Assembly: GCF_000422485.1 (NCBI RefSeq)
Contig: NZ_KE383847.1
Span: 149,292 to 213,291, forward strand
Origin: Paenibacillus pasadenensis DSM 19293
GTDB lineage: Bacteria > Bacillota > Bacilli > Paenibacillales > Paenibacillaceae
DNA: 64,000 nucleotides
Direction: 5' to 3'
The position numbers and the translations under genes were made by a program. The first letter of the stretch is position 1; each line of letters opens with the position of its first letter. A model generated the notes under the pieces. It was not told the DNA's origin. It saw only the letters and a program-made list of their open reading frames with translations, and ran no database searches. Below, in pieces: positions 38,865 through 48,457 of the stretch.

Positions 38865-41843
38865 ATGAAGGATAGCGGCTCGAACGATTTTTCGGCGGGA
38901 CTGGTGCTGCAGGGAGCAGCCTGGAAGCAAGCCGGTTCGGGGCAGGCAGGAAAGGCCGTCGGAACGCCGGGGCGAGGCACGGTCGGCGGGACGGCAGGCA
39001 GCGGAGGCAAGGGAAGCGCAGTCGGCGCAAACCCGCCGAGCGGAAGCGCAGTCGGCGCAAACCCGCCGAGCGGAAGCGCATCGTCGACCGTTGGCGGAAG
39101 CGCCTTGTCGAAGCCGGGCAGCAGCCTGGCTCCGACAAGGCGTTCGCCGTCCGCTCCGGCCGGCGTCGGGTCCGCCGTCCGTCCATCGGCCTCGAGCCGC
39201 CATGCGCGCCTGGAGCATGCCGGAGGCTTCCTTCGCTGGCCGCTCCGGGCCGCGGCAAGCCTGCTGCTGCTCGGCTTGCTGACGGAGTGGCTGCTGCCGC
39301 TCGGGCGGCTGCCGCAGTGGAACGACGCCTACCGCATCGGCGGGCTGGCCGCCATTGCCGGCCTGCTGCTGCTTGCCGGCGTCTGGCTGCTGCCCGGCTG
39401 GGCCTCGCTGCTGCTCCGGCTCGCCGTCGTGACGGCGGGGGCGGGCTGGATCGGCGAAGGCCCGGACGGCTGGTCCGGCATCTCGGGATTGCCGCGACTG
39501 CCGGGGCAGCTGGCGCAGGATGCCGGACAGCTGCTTGCCGGCGGTCCAGCCGCGATGTCCGGCGTCGGACAGGCCTTTTGCTTGCTGCTTGGGCTGTCGA
39601 TCCTGCTCTCGGCGCTGCAGACGCTCGTCTGGATCCGGCAGTGGGGCATCGGCTTGCTCGGGCTGACGGCGGCGTATTTGTGGGCGCTGAGCGAATGGTT
39701 CGGGCTGAACACGCTTCCGAATCTGGCGCGCGCGTCGGCCGAAGGCGTGCTGCTGGCCGCGCTGCTCACCCTGCATCGGCTGAAGCGGCGTCAGGCGGAC
39801 GCCGCGGGCTCAGGGGCGCCTCCCTCTTCCGCTGCCACCGCCAGTGCGGAGATGCCGCCTTGGCGCTGGTGGGCGGCGAGCGGCGGGATAGCCGCTTTGC
39901 TCGCCCTCGGCGCGGCCGGACTTTCGGCGGGCAAGACGACTGTGGAGCGGCCGGCCGACTGGGCGCTGGCTGCGCAGCAGGCGATCCGCGCATCCGCATC
40001 GCAGGACGGGGCGGGGGCGATCCGCCAGTCGCCGATCTTCACCGGCGCAGGCGGGCAGGCGGCTGCGGAGGCCGGAGCGGGCGGCGCCGCCGCCGAAACG
40101 GGCTACGGCTTGGACGATACGCGGCTCGGGGCGCCGCTGCGGCAATCCGACCGCACGCTGTTCTGGGCGGTTTCTCCCGAGCCTCTTTACTGGAGGATGG
40201 AGGAGAAAACCGTCTATACCGGCCAAGGCTGGCGGGAAGAGGGCGGCGAGCTCGTAGCGCGGCCCGTCGGTCCGGGGGCGGCTGTGCCGGGGAAAGCAAG
40301 TGCGGCAGCAGAAGGGGCGCAGTCGGCGAGCACGGAATCGGCGAGCACGGCGAGCAAAGGCACGGAGAGCAAAGTCACGGAGAGCAAAGTCGCGGCGAGC
40401 CAAGGCACGGAAAGCGGAGGCGCGGAAACGATCCGGCAGTCGGTCTGGCTGCCTCGTTTGGAGGAAGGGATGCCGCTGCCTGCGGCCGGCACGGCGGCAG
40501 CGATCCTGTCGGCCCGGTCGCCGGCGGCCGAAGCGTACAGGGACTGGACGTCCTATTTGAGCGAAAGCGGCGGCGGAGCCGTCTATCTGCCCCAGGCGGC
40601 CGGCGGGGCGCTGGGCTATACGGTCGTGTCGGAACTCGTCCGGCCGACGGCGGAGCAGCTCCGTCAATCGGGCGCCGCTTCGAACAGCGCGCAAGAGAGC
40701 GGGAACGGACAAGAAGGGCAGGTCCGGCGGACGACAGGCGCAGGAGCGGCAACGGCGGAGGCCGACGAGGCGGCGCTCCAGCTCGAGCTTGAGCTGAAGG
40801 CGGCGCTGCAGCTGCCGGCCTCGCTGCCGCAGCGGGTGAAGGAGCTCGCCGCTTCGGTGACCGCCGGCCAGGCAGACCGATACGGGCAGGTCGTCGCGGT
40901 GAGCGACTACTTGAAGGCGCATTATCGCTACTCGCTGACGGAGACCGAGGCGCCCGCGCCGGGGCAGGACCTGGTCGACCAGTTTCTGTTCGAGCGGAAG
41001 CTCGGCTACTGCGTGCACTTCTCGACGGCGATGGCGGTCATGCTGCGCTCGGTCGGTATTCCGGCCCGGTGGGTGAAGGGATTCGCTCCAGGCGAGGAGA
41101 CGGCGTCGGGAAAAGCTCCTGCGGAAGTCCGCGCGGCGCTCGGGAGCGCCGCGGCCGGAGCCGGAGGAGACGTCTACCGGGTCAGCGGGCTGGACGCGCA
41201 TTCCTGGGTGGAGGTTTATTTTCCCGGTGTCGGGTGGGTCGCGTTCGACCCGACGCCGGGGTACGCGGCGGGCGCCGCGCCGCAGCCGGAGGCTGCGGCC
41301 GCTGCCGCCGCAGCCGGCGCGCCGGCTGCGGCGAGCCCGGCGCCGCAGCCAGGCGCAGCCGCCGGCACGCGGCTGCGCGAGGCCGCTGGCGCAGCGGCCG
41401 GCCGCGCGGCCGAGCTCGCGCGCACGCTGGCGCAGCCCGGCGCGCTCGCGGCCGTCGCCGCGCTGGGCGCGCTCGCGGCCGCGCTGGCTTCGCCGGCGCT
41501 GCGCTCGCGGCTGCGCCTCGCGCTGGCGCTGCGCCGCTACGCGCTGGCGGCCGGCGGCGAGCGCCGCCGCCGCGACGCGCAGCGGGCCGCGCTGCTTGCC
41601 GCCGCGGAGGCGCAGCTGCGCGCGCTCGAGCGCCGGCACGGCGCGGCGCCGCCGCCCGGCGGCGGCCCGGCCGAGCGCGCCGAGGCGCTCGCGCCGCGGC
41701 TGGCGCCGGCGGCCGCCGCGCAGCTGCGCCGGCTCGCGGCCTGGGCCGAGGCCGCGCGCTTCGCGGCGCCGGCGGCCTGGCGCGGCCCTGCGGCGGCGGA
41801 GCTTGCCGCCGCGCTGGCGCTCGTCCGCCGCGCCCGCGCCTGA
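38865..41843 (+). CDS. Transglutaminase-like membrane protein (TgpA/YebA type)
   Basis: The 992-residue protein has a Gly/Ser-rich start with two copies of GSAVGANPPS, about six or seven membrane helices (about 120-370), a long external region, a papain-like transglutaminase core, and a final helix with an Ala/Arg-rich cytoplasmic tail (DUF4129-like position). The catalytic triad is visible: Cys716 in KLGYCVHFSTAMAVMLRS, His779 in GLDAHSWVEVYFPG, Asp795 in VAFDPTPGY. It corresponds to B. subtilis YebA. ATG 38865 is chosen because GGAGGAGG lies seven bases upstream; longer frames run through the 52-bp repeats. The first 130 residues and last 250 are very GC-rich, low-complexity sequence. Confidence 0.88.
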   Translation: MKDSGSNDFSAGLVLQGAAWKQAGSGQAGKAVGTPGRGTVGGTAGSGGKGSAVGANPPSGSAVGANPPSGSASSTVGGSALSKPGSSLAPTRRSPSAPAGVGSAVRPSASSRHARLEHAGGFLRWPLRAAASLLLLGLLTEWLLPLGRLPQWNDAYRIGGLAAIAGLLLLAGVWLLPGWASLLLRLAVVTAGAGWIGEGPDGWSGISGLPRLPGQLAQDAGQLLAGGPAAMSGVGQAFCLLLGLSILLSALQTLVWIRQWGIGLLGLTAAYLWALSEWFGLNTLPNLARASAEGVLLAALLTLHRLKRRQADAAGSGAPPSSAATASAEMPPWRWWAASGGIAALLALGAAGLSAGKTTVERPADWALAAQQAIRASASQDGAGAIRQSPIFTGAGGQAAAEAGAGGAAAETGYGLDDTRLGAPLRQSDRTLFWAVSPEPLYWRMEEKTVYTGQGWREEGGELVARPVGPGAAVPGKASAAAEGAQSASTESASTASKGTESKVTESKVAASQGTESGGAETIRQSVWLPRLEEGMPLPAAGTAAAILSARSPAAEAYRDWTSYLSESGGGAVYLPQAAGGALGYTVVSELVRPTAEQLRQSGAASNSAQESGNGQEGQVRRTTGAGAATAEADEAALQLELELKAALQLPASLPQRVKELAASVTAGQADRYGQVVAVSDYLKAHYRYSLTETEAPAPGQDLVDQFLFERKLGYCVHFSTAMAVMLRSVGIPARWVKGFAPGEETASGKAPAEVRAALGSAAAGAGGDVYRVSGLDAHSWVEVYFPGVGWVAFDPTPGYAAGAAPQPEAAAAAAAAGAPAAASPAPQPGAAAGTRLREAAGAAAGRAAELARTLAQPGALAAVAALGALAAALASPALRSRLRLALALRRYALAAGGERRRRDAQRAALLAAAEAQLRALERRHGAAPPPGGGPAERAEALAPRLAPAAAAQLRRLAAWAEAARFAAPAAWRGPAAAELAAALALVRRARA

Positions 41844-41850
41844 CGCGCCG

Positions 41851-41940
41851 CGCGGCGAAGCCTCCTGCGCGCGAAAAGCCCGCCCGCAGCCGCGGCTCCG
41901 TGCGCGGCGAAGCCTCCTGCGCGCGAAAAGCCCGCGCTCC
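41851..41940. repeat. 52-bp direct repeat, two copies (family C-related)
   Basis: CGCGGCGAAGCCTCCTGCGC followed by GCGAAAAGCCCGC occurs at 41851 and 41903. The core TGCGCGxGAAAAxCC resembles the repeat at 38513-38800, and the period is the same. Confidence 0.8.
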
Positions 41941-42051
41941 GTAGCCGCCGCCCCTCGCGCCGCGGCCCCCGGCTCCTGGCTCTGCCAGCCTGCCCGTCCC
42001 GGCCGCCCTCGCCGGCGACCTTCCGGCCGCGCAGCCGCGCGGCTTCCCGCC

Positions 42052-42081
42052 TTGACTGGCCGGAAGCCGCTTTGATAGAAT
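42052..42081 (+). promoter_or_regulatory. Sigma-A promoter of guaA
   Basis: TTGACT (42052-42057), 18-bp spacer, TAGAAT (42076-42081), with TG one base before the -10 (extended -10). No purine riboswitch is present in this short leader. Confidence 0.85.
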
Positions 42082-42110
42082 GAGTCCAATTGACTGAGGG
42101 AGGTTCGGGC

Positions 42111-43652
42111 GTGAACAAGCCTAATGAAATGATCGTGGTTCTCGATTTCGGAGGACAGTACAACCAGCTGATTGCTCGGCGCATCCGGGATCTCGGCGTC
42201 TACAGCGAGCTGCTGCCGTACAACACTCCGGCTTCCAAGATCCGCGAGCTGGCGCCGAAGGGGATCGTGTTCTCCGGCGGGCCGGCAAGCGTCTACGAAG
42301 AAAACTCGCCGATGGTCGATCCGGAGATCTACGAGCTCGGCCTGCCGATCTTCGGCATCTGCTACGGCATGCAGCTGATGAGCCATCAGCTCAAGGGCAA
42401 GGTGCAGCGCGCCGGCAAGCGCGAGTACGGCCGCGCGGACGTGACGTTCGCCGAAGGCGCGGCGCTCGCGCTCGGCCTGGAGAACCGCCAGACGGTATGG
42501 ATGAGCCATACCGACCTCGTCGTGGAGATGCCGGAGGGCTTCCGCTTGGATGCGGGAACGGAACATGCGCCGATCGCGGCCATGAGCCATCCGGAGAAGA
42601 ACTTCTACGCCGTGCAGTTCCACCCGGAGGTGCGCCACTCCGTCTACGGCAACGACATGATCCGCAACTTCCTTTATACGGTATGCGGCTGCGAGGGCAA
42701 CTGGAGCATGGAGACGTTCATCGACGACGCGATCCGCGACATCCGCGCGCAGGTCGGCGAGACCGGCCGCGTGCTGTGCGCGCTGTCGGGCGGCGTCGAC
42801 TCCTCCGTCGTGGCCATGCTCGTCCACAAGGCGATCGGCGACCGCCTGACATGCATGTTCATCGACCACGGCCTGCTGCGCAAGGGCGAGGCGGAGAGCG
42901 TCATGGAGACGTTCGTCGGCAAGTTCGGCATGGAGGTCATCAAGGTCGACGCGAGCGAGCGCTTCCTCGGCAAGCTGCGCGGCGTGTCCGATCCCGAGCA
43001 GAAGCGCAAGATCATCGGCAACGAGTTCATCTACGTGTTCCAGGAGGAGTCCGCCAAGTTCGCGAACTTCGAATTCCTCGCCCAGGGCACGCTGTATACG
43101 GACATCGTCGAGAGCGGCACCGCGACCGCGCAGACGATCAAGTCCCATCACAACGTCGGCGGCCTGCCGGAGGACATCACGTTCAAGCTCGTCGAGCCGC
43201 TGAGCGCGCTGTTCAAGGACGAGGTCCGCAAGGTCGGCTCCGAATGCGGCCTTCCGGACGCGATCGTCTGGCGCCAGCCGTTCCCGGGTCCGGGCCTCGC
43301 GATCCGCGTGCTCGGCGAAGTGACGGACGAGAAGCTCGAGATCGTGCGCGAGTCCGACGCGATCCTGCGCGACGAGATCGCCAAAGCGGGCCTCGACCGC
43401 GAGATCTGGCAGTACTTCACGGCGCTGCCAGGCATGCGCAGCGTCGGCGTCATGGGCGACGCCCGCACGTACTCTTACACGGTCGGCATTCGCGCCGTGA
43501 CGTCGATCGACGGCATGACCGCCGACTGGGCGCGCATTCCGTGGGACGTGCTGGAGAAGATCTCCGTGCGCATCGTCAACGAGGTCGACAACGTCAACCG
43601 CGTCGTCTACGACATCACGTCCAAGCCGCCGGCGACGATCGAGTGGGAATAG
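42111..43652 (+). CDS. guaA: GMP synthase (glutamine-hydrolysing)
   Basis: The 513-residue enzyme converts XMP to GMP. The N-terminal glutamine amidotransferase has Cys84 in [11 protein letters not shown] and the His/Glu pair in [10 protein letters not shown]; the ATP pyrophosphatase domain has [11 protein letters not shown] (PP-loop, about residue 225) and the C-terminal dimerisation domain ends KPPATIEWE. Length matches the family exactly. GTG 42111 is the start with GGGAGG seven bases upstream; an in-frame TTG at 42090 lies before it. In B. subtilis guaA also follows yebA and precedes pbuG, which here is displaced by three genes. Confidence 0.98.
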   Translation: MNKPNEMIVVLDFGGQYNQLIARRIRDLGVYSELLPYNTPASKIRELAPKGIVFSGGPASVYEENSPMVDPEIYELGLPIFGICYGMQLMSHQLKGKVQRAGKREYGRADVTFAEGAALALGLENRQTVWMSHTDLVVEMPEGFRLDAGTEHAPIAAMSHPEKNFYAVQFHPEVRHSVYGNDMIRNFLYTVCGCEGNWSMETFIDDAIRDIRAQVGETGRVLCALSGGVDSSVVAMLVHKAIGDRLTCMFIDHGLLRKGEAESVMETFVGKFGMEVIKVDASERFLGKLRGVSDPEQKRKIIGNEFIYVFQEESAKFANFEFLAQGTLYTDIVESGTATAQTIKSHHNVGGLPEDITFKLVEPLSALFKDEVRKVGSECGLPDAIVWRQPFPGPGLAIRVLGEVTDEKLEIVRESDAILRDEIAKAGLDREIWQYFTALPGMRSVGVMGDARTYSYTVGIRAVTSIDGMTADWARIPWDVLEKISVRIVNEVDNVNRVVYDITSKPPATIEWE

Positions 43653-43672
43653 CCCGCTGAGCCAAACGAGAA

Positions 43673-43714
43673 ACGCCCTTTGCCAGACGGTTTCGTCGGG
43701 CAAAGGGCGTTTTT
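43673..43714. terminator. Terminator between guaA and the asparaginase genes
   Basis: ACGCCCTTTGCC pairs with GGCAAAGGGCGT around a 14-base loop, then TTTT. It can serve both convergent genes. Confidence 0.88.
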
Positions 43715-43734
43715 GATGTTGGAAATCAGGCTGC

Positions 43735-45504
43735 TCAGCCGAGATCATGCATCCGCACGAGCAGGACGGACGCTTCCGCGCGCGTCGTCGCCGCGGACGG
43801 CTCGAAGCGGTTGCCGTCGCGGCCGTCGATCAGCCCTTTTTGCCGGATGCCGTTCAGAGCCGGGATCGCCCAGGCCGGGATCGCGGCGTCGTCGGCGAAC
43901 GTAGTGCGGCCGTCCGCCGGCTGCTGCAGGCCGAGAGCCGCTCCGACCATCGTCGCCATCTCGGCGCGCGTAACGAGCGCGTTCGGCTTGAAGCTGCCGT
44001 CGGCATAGCCTTTGACGATGCCGAGCTGCTTGGCCTGCGCGACGGCCGTCTGCGCCCACTCGCCGATCGAGGCGGCGTCGGCGAACGGCTCGCCCTCGAC
44101 GGCCGGCTGCACGTTCAGCGCGTTCATCAGCATGACGGCGAACTCGGCGCGGGTGACCGGCTTGTCGGGGCCGAACGTGCCGTCGGGATAACCGGCGGCG
44201 ATGCCGTAGGAGGCCGCCCGCTTGACCGGCTCCTCGGCCCAGTGGCCGGTCAGGTCGCTGGCGGCGAGCTCCGGAGCCGGAGCGGCCGGCTCGACCGTGC
44301 CGGAGGCGGGCACGTCCTGCGTGCCGATCGTCTGGAACCATCCTTTGACGGTATCATAGTCGGAGCTGAACGCCAGCGCGAGCGTCAGCAGGATGCGCGC
44401 ATGCTGGGCGTTCAGGCTGTCGCCGGCAATGATGCCCGGCGTATTGCCTTGGTACATCGTGCCGGAGCCGGTGCGCGTCGTCGTAACGAACAGCACGCCT
44501 TTTTCAATCGCCTCGGCACGGGCGGCGCTCATTTCCGCGGACAGGCCGCCGGCGCCGGTGCCGGCGGTGACGATGCCTTTGACGCCGTCCAGGGCGAACT
44601 GCTTGATCGCGCCTCCGCCCGCGCCTTGGTAGGCATAGGCGATCTCGACGGCCGGGAAGTTGCTCTTGGCGATCGACGTCAGGTCGAACGGCGTGCGCCA
44701 CTGCGGCGTGCCGGACGCCATCGCCCGCGCGGTGAGGCGGTAGAGGCTGATGTTCTTCTCGTCGATGTAGCCGAGCGCGCCGAGCGCCGGCGTCTCGAAC
44801 GTATCCATCCGGTGGGCGTTCGACTTCGTCACGTCACGCGCCGTCTGGATGACGTCGTTCAGCATGACGACGGTGCCGTAGCCCTTCGTCTTGCCGCTGC
44901 CGGCGAGCTTGATCGCGTTGTACAGGTTGGCCGGCCCGTCGGTGCCGATGACGTCCCACGGACGCATCGCGCCGGTGACGACGACCGGCTTTTCGCTGCG
45001 CACGGTCAGGTCGAGGAAGTAGGCGATCTCCTCCATTGTGTCGGTGCCGGTCGTCACGACCGCGCCGTCGTACTTCTCCAGCGCGGCGTCCACCGTCTGC
45101 GACAGGTCGTACAGGTCCTGCAGGCTGTAGCTGCCGGATCCCTTGTTGCCGAATTGCGCCGTCTCGACGTCGGCGATCTTCTCCTTGCCGGGCAGCTGCG
45201 CGACGAGGTCCTCCATGAGGTAGGTGCCGGCGCGGTAGTTCTGGAAGCTCGTCCCGTCCGCCGCCTTGCCGGCCAGCGTGCCGCCGGTGGCGACGACGAT
45301 GACGTCAGGCAGCTCGGAGGTGTGAAAAGCCTCCGGCACGGCGGGAATCTCCACCGTCGGCGCGAACGGATTGGCGCTGATCGCAGCGGCCTCGGCGGCC
45401 GCAGCGGCAGGGACGGGGCCGGACGCCGCGAAGGCGCCGGCGGCAAGGGAGAGCATCGCCGCGAGAGCGGCGGAGCGTTTGAGCGTGGTCAGCAAGGTAG
45501 CCAT
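43735..45504 (-). CDS. Secreted type II asparaginase with three SLH domains
   Basis: The 589-residue protein has a signal peptide (about 1-27), a type II L-asparaginase domain, and three C-terminal SLH domains. Catalytic motifs are VVATGGTLAGKA (first Thr), VVTTGTDTMEEIAYFLDL (Thr-Asp) and VVVTGAMRPWDVIGTDGPAN. The SLH units contain GHWAEEPVKRAASYGIAAGY, PVTRAEFAVML and TRAEMATMV, which anchor proteins to wall polysaccharide. It would release aspartate and ammonia at the cell surface. It follows its paralogue at 45520 with a 15-bp gap in one operon, with GGAGG upstream. Confidence 0.93.
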   Translation of the reverse strand: MATLLTTLKRSAALAAMLSLAAGAFAASGPVPAAAAAEAAAISANPFAPTVEIPAVPEAFHTSELPDVIVVATGGTLAGKAADGTSFQNYRAGTYLMEDLVAQLPGKEKIADVETAQFGNKGSGSYSLQDLYDLSQTVDAALEKYDGAVVTTGTDTMEEIAYFLDLTVRSEKPVVVTGAMRPWDVIGTDGPANLYNAIKLAGSGKTKGYGTVVMLNDVIQTARDVTKSNAHRMDTFETPALGALGYIDEKNISLYRLTARAMASGTPQWRTPFDLTSIAKSNFPAVEIAYAYQGAGGGAIKQFALDGVKGIVTAGTGAGGLSAEMSAARAEAIEKGVLFVTTTRTGSGTMYQGNTPGIIAGDSLNAQHARILLTLALAFSSDYDTVKGWFQTIGTQDVPASGTVEPAAPAPELAASDLTGHWAEEPVKRAASYGIAAGYPDGTFGPDKPVTRAEFAVMLMNALNVQPAVEGEPFADAASIGEWAQTAVAQAKQLGIVKGYADGSFKPNALVTRAEMATMVGAALGLQQPADGRTTFADDAAIPAWAIPALNGIRQKGLIDGRDGNRFEPSAATTRAEASVLLVRMHDLG

Positions 45505-45519
45505 TGGTCTTGTCCTCCT

Positions 45520-46707
45520 TTATTCCGCTGCGCTGGCGGTGCTGGCGGCGCTGGCCGCGCCAGTGCCATAGTCGGCGAACCAGCCCTTGATCGTGTCGAA
45601 GTCACTGGAGAAGGCGAGGCCGAGCAGCAGCAGGATGCGCGCGTGCTGGGCGTTCAGGCTGTCGCCGGCGATGATGCCGGGCGAGCTTCCCGGATACATC
45701 GTGCCGGAGCCGGTGCGGGTCGTCGTGACGAACAGCACGCCTTTTTTGATCGCTTCGGACCGCGCCGCGCTCATCGCCGACGACAATCCGCCCGCGCCGG
45801 TGCCGGCGGTGACGATGCCTTTGGCGCCGTCCTTGACGAAGCCGTTGATCGCGCCTGCTCCTGCCGCTTGATACACATAGGCGACCTCCACCTTCGGCAG
45901 CGCCTCGGGCGCGATCCGGGTCAGGTCGAACGGCGTCTTCCAGGCGGCGGTGCCGGCTTTTCCGGCTCGTCCCGGCGCGCGGTAGATGCGGATGTTCTTC
46001 TCGTCGATGTAGCCGAGCGCTCCGAGCATCGGCGTTTCGAACGTGTCCATCCGATGCGAGTTGCTCTTCGTCACGTCGCGCGCCGCGTGGATGTAGTCGT
46101 TCAGCATGAGGACGGTTCCGAACGAGGTCGTCTTGCCGCTGCCGGCAAGCTTGATCGCGTTGAACAGGTTGGCCGGCCCGTCGGTGCCGATGACGTCCCA
46201 CGGCCGCATCGCGCCGGTGACGACGACCGGCTTTTCGCTGCGCACGGTCAGATCGAGGAAGTAGGCGATCTCCTCCATCGTATCGGTGCCCGTCGTGACG
46301 ACGGCGCCGTCGTAGATGCGGAGCGCCTCGTCGACCGCGAGCGACAGCTCGCGCAGCTCCGGAATCGTGTAGCCGCCGGAGCCTTTATTGCCGAATTGGT
46401 AGGTCGACACGTCGGCGAGCTGGCTTTTGCCGGGCAGCTGCTTGACGAGATCGGCGATCAGGTAGGTGCCGGCCCGATAGCTTTGGAAGCTGGTCGGGGC
46501 GTTCGCCTTGCCGGCGAGCGTGCCTCCGGTGCCGATGACGATGACGTTCGGCAGCGGCGACGATTTCGCGGCTTGCGGCAGCGGCGGAATCGCCGCCGCT
46601 TCGGCGGCGCTTGCGCGCGGCGCGCCGAAGGCGGCCAGCAGGCCGATCAGCAGCGAGACGGCGAGGGCGTAGACGAGCAGGCGCTTGGGGGATAAGGATG
46701 CAGACAT
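45520..46707 (-). CDS. Secreted type II asparaginase
   Basis: The 395-residue paralogue has a signal peptide (about 1-34, ending PRASAAE) and the same motifs: VIGTGGTLAGKA, VVTTGTDTMEEIAYFLDL and VVVTGAMRPWDVIGTDGPAN. It has no SLH domains and ends in an Ala/Ser/Thr tail, so it is free or loosely bound. It is the first gene of the operon. The two asparaginase domains are closely similar over their whole length, suggesting a tandem duplication followed by gain or loss of the anchor. Confidence 0.94.
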   Translation of the reverse strand: MSASLSPKRLLVYALAVSLLIGLLAAFGAPRASAAEAAAIPPLPQAAKSSPLPNVIVIGTGGTLAGKANAPTSFQSYRAGTYLIADLVKQLPGKSQLADVSTYQFGNKGSGGYTIPELRELSLAVDEALRIYDGAVVTTGTDTMEEIAYFLDLTVRSEKPVVVTGAMRPWDVIGTDGPANLFNAIKLAGSGKTTSFGTVLMLNDYIHAARDVTKSNSHRMDTFETPMLGALGYIDEKNIRIYRAPGRAGKAGTAAWKTPFDLTRIAPEALPKVEVAYVYQAAGAGAINGFVKDGAKGIVTAGTGAGGLSSAMSAARSEAIKKGVLFVTTTRTGSGTMYPGSSPGIIAGDSLNAQHARILLLLGLAFSSDFDTIKGWFADYGTGAASAASTASAAE

Positions 46708-46964
46708 CAGACAAGTTCCTCCACTCTATGTAATAGTAGTTGACGCCATCAGTCTATTAAATGTTAAGAAAGTTTACAAGATGGACGATTGGCAGCAGGC
46801 GCCCTTCCGTCCGTAGCGGTTGGAAGTTTATTTCACGGAAGAATTCATGACATTATGGCTGTTGAAAGCATGAATTGGACAGTTTCTTCCAAATCCATCA
46901 AAAAAGGGCGGGTATGCTTCTCGGCAGCCCGCTCGAGCAACAGGCTTTCTTTTTGTGCAAGGAC

Positions 46965-47002
46965 GGAACAACGGCTCGGCATCGGCCGGCCGTTCCTTTT
47001 TT
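46965..47002 (+). terminator. Orphan terminator upstream of the MFS gene
   Basis: GGAAC...CGGC..GGC pairs with GGCCGGCCGTTCC, then six T. No plus-strand gene ends just before it. Confidence 0.7.
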
Positions 47003-47020
47003 GCATCAGCTTCATTATGG

Positions 47021-47026
47021 TAAAAT
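47021..47026 (+). promoter_or_regulatory. Extended -10 (TGG TAAAAT) for the MFS gene
   Basis: TATGGTAAAAT is a good extended -10. The -35 is weak (TTTTTG at 17-bp spacing). Confidence 0.45.
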
Positions 47027-47118
47027 TTAAGCGAATTTCGGACGAAAAAAATTTCTCCTGTCCGCAGCTTCGGGGAAATTTTTGCAAAGCGATCGAACGA
47101 AGGAGCCATCATCCCGAC

Positions 47119-48342
47119 ATGAATCCACCTGCTTCCGCCAGTCCGTTCCTCGAGCCGCCCGAGCGGCTCGTCAGCTACCGGCTGCTCGTGCTGCTCGCCG
47201 TCGTCGTCACGGCCGGAGCGAGCCAAGGGCTGCTGCTGCCGCTGCTCGCGATCCTGCTCGAGCGCGCGGGCGTGCCCGAGGACGTCAACGGCCTCAACTC
47301 GATGGCGCTTTACATCGGGACGTTCTCGACGATGTTCTTCATCGAGCGTCCGGTGCGGCGCTTCGGCTTCAAGGCCGTCATTGTGACGGGCATCGTCCTC
47401 ATCACCGCCGCCACGCTGCTGTTCCCGCTGACGGCAGGCTCGCTGACGGCGTGGTTCCTGCTGCGCCTCGTCATCGGCGTCGGCGACAGCGGCATGCATT
47501 TCGCCACCCAGCTCTGGATGGTCAGCCGCGCGCCGGCGAGCCGCCGCGGCACCTTCATCTCGCTGTACGGCATGTCCTACGGCGTCGGCTTCAGCATCGG
47601 TCCACTCGGCATCAACCTGCTGCACTTCGGCGAAGCGGCGCCGTTCCTCGTCAGCGCCGGGCTGTACGCCGTTGTGCTGCTGCTCGCGCTCGGCCTGCCG
47701 GCCAAGGAGCGGCCGGAAGCGGCCGAGCCGGGCGAGGCGACGGGCGCCGCGCGCTACCTGAAGGTGTATCGGATCGCCTGGTACGCGCTGCTGCCGGCGA
47801 TGCTGTACGGCATCATGGAAGCGTCGATGAACAGCAGCTTCCCGCTGTACGGCACGCAGATCGGCCTGAACCGCGAAGCGATCAGCGCGCTGCTGCCGGC
47901 GCTCGGCCTCGGCGGCCTGCTGCTGCAGCTGCCGCTCGGCTCGCTCAGCGACCGGATCGGTCGTCTGCCCGTGCTAATCGGCTGCGGGCTTGGAGGCGGC
48001 GTACTGTTCGCCTGCATCCCGGCCGCGGGCGACAGCGTCGTCCTCGTCGCCGCGCTGCTGGCGCTGGCCGGCGGCCTCGTCGGCTCGTTCTTCTCGCTCG
48101 GCCTCGCTTATGCGGCCGACCAGCTGCCGCGCCATCTGCTGCCGGGAGCGAACGTGCTCGCCTCGATCCATTTCTCCGTCGGCAGCATCGCCGGTCCGGT
48201 CGTCGGCGGCTTCGGCCTCCGGTACGGCGCGGCCGGCAGCCTGTTCTGGCTGCTGGGCGGAGCGTTCCTGCTGTTCGGCATGATCGGGCTGGCGCTCGCG
48301 CGCCTGCGTCCTCCGGCCGCGGCCGCGGACGCCGAGCGCTGA
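47119..48342 (+). CDS. MFS transporter
   Basis: The 407-residue membrane protein has about 12 hydrophobic helices. The MFS loop motif appears as SLSDRIGRLPVLIG between helices 8 and 9 and in the first half as ERPVRRFGFKAVIV. VIGVGDSGMHFATQLWMVSRAPASRRG is the helix 4-5 region. The substrate is not evident. ATG 47119 is the start; AAGGAG is about 14 bases upstream, slightly far. The gene sits between the asparaginase operon and the purine permease, an insertion relative to the B. subtilis guaA-pbuG order. Confidence 0.88.
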   Translation: MNPPASASPFLEPPERLVSYRLLVLLAVVVTAGASQGLLLPLLAILLERAGVPEDVNGLNSMALYIGTFSTMFFIERPVRRFGFKAVIVTGIVLITAATLLFPLTAGSLTAWFLLRLVIGVGDSGMHFATQLWMVSRAPASRRGTFISLYGMSYGVGFSIGPLGINLLHFGEAAPFLVSAGLYAVVLLLALGLPAKERPEAAEPGEATGAARYLKVYRIAWYALLPAMLYGIMEASMNSSFPLYGTQIGLNREAISALLPALGLGGLLLQLPLGSLSDRIGRLPVLIGCGLGGGVLFACIPAAGDSVVLVAALLALAGGLVGSFFSLGLAYAADQLPRHLLPGANVLASIHFSVGSIAGPVVGGFGLRYGAAGSLFWLLGGAFLLFGMIGLALARLRPPAAAADAER

Positions 48343-48401
48343 CGGTTTTTCCCGGATGTTGGATAATGTTCGGAAAATAAGCCGAAAATCAAAGAGATCG
48401 G

Positions 48402-48430
48402 TTGACTTATGTCGAAAATGAAGGTAAATT
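48402..48430 (+). promoter_or_regulatory. Sigma-A promoter of the purine permease
   Basis: TTGACT (48402-48407), exactly 17 bp, TAAATT (48425-48430), immediately upstream of the riboswitch. Confidence 0.85.
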
Positions 48431-48457
48431 AGTTACGTTCTGATTGATATCCAACGC

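Larger units (their letters stand above)
46708..47118. other. Divergent AT-rich spacer, leader of the MFS gene
   Basis: About 410 bp, markedly more AT-rich than its surroundings, with a plus-strand terminator-like hairpin at 46965-47002 and an extended -10 (TGG TAAAAT, 47021-47026) downstream of it. The hairpin thus ends transcripts started farther upstream, whose gene is not evident. On the minus strand the asparaginase promoter must be here, but no good pair of boxes was found. Confidence 0.6.

Noticed and set aside
37491-39776. Minus-strand frame of 761 codons across DUF58 and the 52-bp array
   Set aside because: Shadow of GC-rich coding sequence plus repeats; no domain or ribosome site.
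39810-43748. Minus-strand frame of 1312 codons opposite the transglutaminase gene and guaA
   Set aside because: Antisense shadow of GC-rich genes; guaA and the transglutaminase have full domain support on plus.
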